Source: Fragum whitleyi (taxonomy: Eukaryota; Mollusca; Bivalvia; Cardiida; Cardiidae). From it: 64,000 nt of DNA. Of this stretch, positions 62,768 through 64,000 are shown one piece after another. The notes beneath the pieces are model-generated. The model did not search any database, was not told where the DNA came from, and saw only the letters and a list, made by a program, of their open reading frames with translations. Location of the stretch: the NCBI GenBank assembly GCA_948146395.1, contig OX411544.1, positions 32,818,457 to 32,882,456 of the forward strand. The letters are read 5' to 3'. How positions within the stretch are numbered: position 1 is the first letter of the stretch; the number at the start of each line of letters is the position of its first letter. The translations under genes were made by a program, and so were the position numbers.

Positions 62768-64000
62768 AACAAGAGGACCAAGATGGTCCTAGATCGCTCA
62801 CCTGAGTCTCTTTGACCCCTGGGACAACACATTAATTAGATAGGCAGATGTCAAAAAGAAGATAATTGCCTAAGATCAATACCATGGAACGTTTTCAGCA
62901 AAGAGCAAGACAGATATGCCTTTTTGCTCTTTGATTCTATGTAAAAAGGGATGCACCCGAGTGGACCCAAAAAGTGACCCCAGGGTCTTGACATGAACAA
63001 ACTTGGAAGAGGTCAATAAGATGATGCTACATTCTAAATATGAAAGCTGTCTGCCTTCTGGTTTCAGAGAAGAAGATTTTTGAAGGTTTTCCCATTTTCA
63101 CCCATCGTGCTCAGATGAGCTGAAAGGGATGCCCCCGGGTGGAGCCCAAATATGACCCAAGGGTCTTGATATGAACAAACTTGGTAAGGGCCAACAAGAT
63201 GATGCTACATACCAAAAATGGAAGCAGTGTGCCCTCTGGTTTCGATTAATTAAAGAAGATTTTAAAAGATTTTCGCTCTTTGATTCTATGTAAAAAAGGG
63301 TTGCACCCGGGCAAAGCCCAAATATGATCATAGGGTCTTGATATGAACAAACTTGGTAATGGTCCACTAGATGATGCTACATACCAAATATGAAAGCTGT
63401 CTGCCTTCTGGTTTCATAGAAGAAGATTTTTGAAGATTTTCATTTTTTTACCCTTCGTGCTCATTAGAGATAAAGGGATGCACCCATGCAAAGCCCAAAT
63501 ATGACCCAAGGGTCTTGATATGAACAAACTTGGTAAAGGCCCACTAGGTGATGCTACACACCAAAAATAAAAGCTGTCTGCCATCTGGTTACAGAGAAGA
63601 AGATTTTTAAAGATTTTCGCTCTTTGATTCTATGTAAAAAGGGTTGGGCCCGGGCAAAGCCCAAACATGACCCCAGGGTCTTGATATGAACAAACTTGGT
63701 AGAGGGCCACTAGATGATGCTACATACCAAATATGAAAGCTGTCTGTCTTCTGGTTTCAGAGAAGAAGATTTTTGAAGATTTTCATTTTTTTACCCTTTG
63801 TGCTCATAAGAGATAAAGGGATGCACCTGTGCAAAGCCCAAATATGACCCAAGGGTCTTGTTATGAACAAACTTGGTAGAGGCCCACTAGGTGATGCTAC
63901 ACACCAAATATTTAAGCTGTCTGCTATCTGGTTACAGAGAAGAAGATTTTTAAAGATTTTCGTTCTTTGATTCTATGTAAAAAGGGTTGGGCCCGGGCAA
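62768..64000 (-). mobile_element. Helitron-like element family A2 (reverse), cut by the window end
   Basis: Begins with the inverse of the 3' end: aacaagagg, the hairpin aggaccaagatggtcct and atcgctcacctga. Monomers matching those of 31539-32782 follow. The 5' end of the element is beyond 64000. Confidence 0.78.

Overview
The window is animal genomic DNA with about 65% A+T, short exons, long introns and very dense transposon debris. The repeats (GTCC/GTCT-rich mini-elements with tandem-repeat cores, tRNA-headed SINEs, many hairpin MITEs) look like those of bivalve molluscs, probably a clam. That placement comes from memory of repeat style and not from a database match.

The window contains one protein-coding gene, on the + strand: an orthologue of CEP128, the coiled-coil protein of the mother-centriole subdistal appendages. 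I could trace what looks like the whole coding sequence, from an ATG at 494 to a TGA at 52496-52498. It has 28 coding exons whose reading frame is continuous across GT-AG junctions and gives about 1,026 residues (human CEP128 is about 1,094). Match landmarks are the N-terminal block around TSRNLKSLDRMLDQY, the VRFADDM...DLSSDHLNLETTFNRE block, VERRL, the QETVRQWKLKVKQLERE block and the late GSIEKFK / KWLRAQ region. A 5' non-coding exon probably lies left of the window, because the exon with the ATG is preceded by a splice acceptor. A polyadenylation signal is at 53330.

The gene shows several candidate alternative forms. A second first exon (6056-6097) has its own ATG and also ends in NLE. Exon 20 is tandemly duplicated (39289-39387 and 39441-39539) with both frames and splice sites intact and only 53 nt between the copies. 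A decayed copy of the end of exon 12 lies just downstream of it. A short alternative terminal exon near 49447 would replace the C-terminal tail, which carries a cluster of CDK-type sites.

Layout: 1-455 is the end of an upstream intron. 456-52498 is the gene, with introns filled by repeats, including a 5.8 kb terminal-inverted-repeat element at 22192-27982. 52499-53350 is the 3' UTR. 53350-64000 is intergenic and made almost entirely of SINEs, MITEs and Helitron-like elements. No other gene, functional tRNA, rRNA or transposase ORF was found.

The most interesting non-genic signal is a group of at least six sequence-unrelated repeat families with one shared architecture: a T-run, a 5' hairpin closed by a GAA/AAA triloop, ATTRT, a GTCC-type microsatellite, 140-300 bp tandem monomers, a copy of the 5' stem arm in inverse orientation, and an end in CTCTTGTT or CTAGTT, with a 3' hairpin visible in the best-preserved families. 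Two of these elements are nested in other repeats, and comparison with uninterrupted copies shows no target-site duplication, which fits a Helitron/Helentron-like mechanism.
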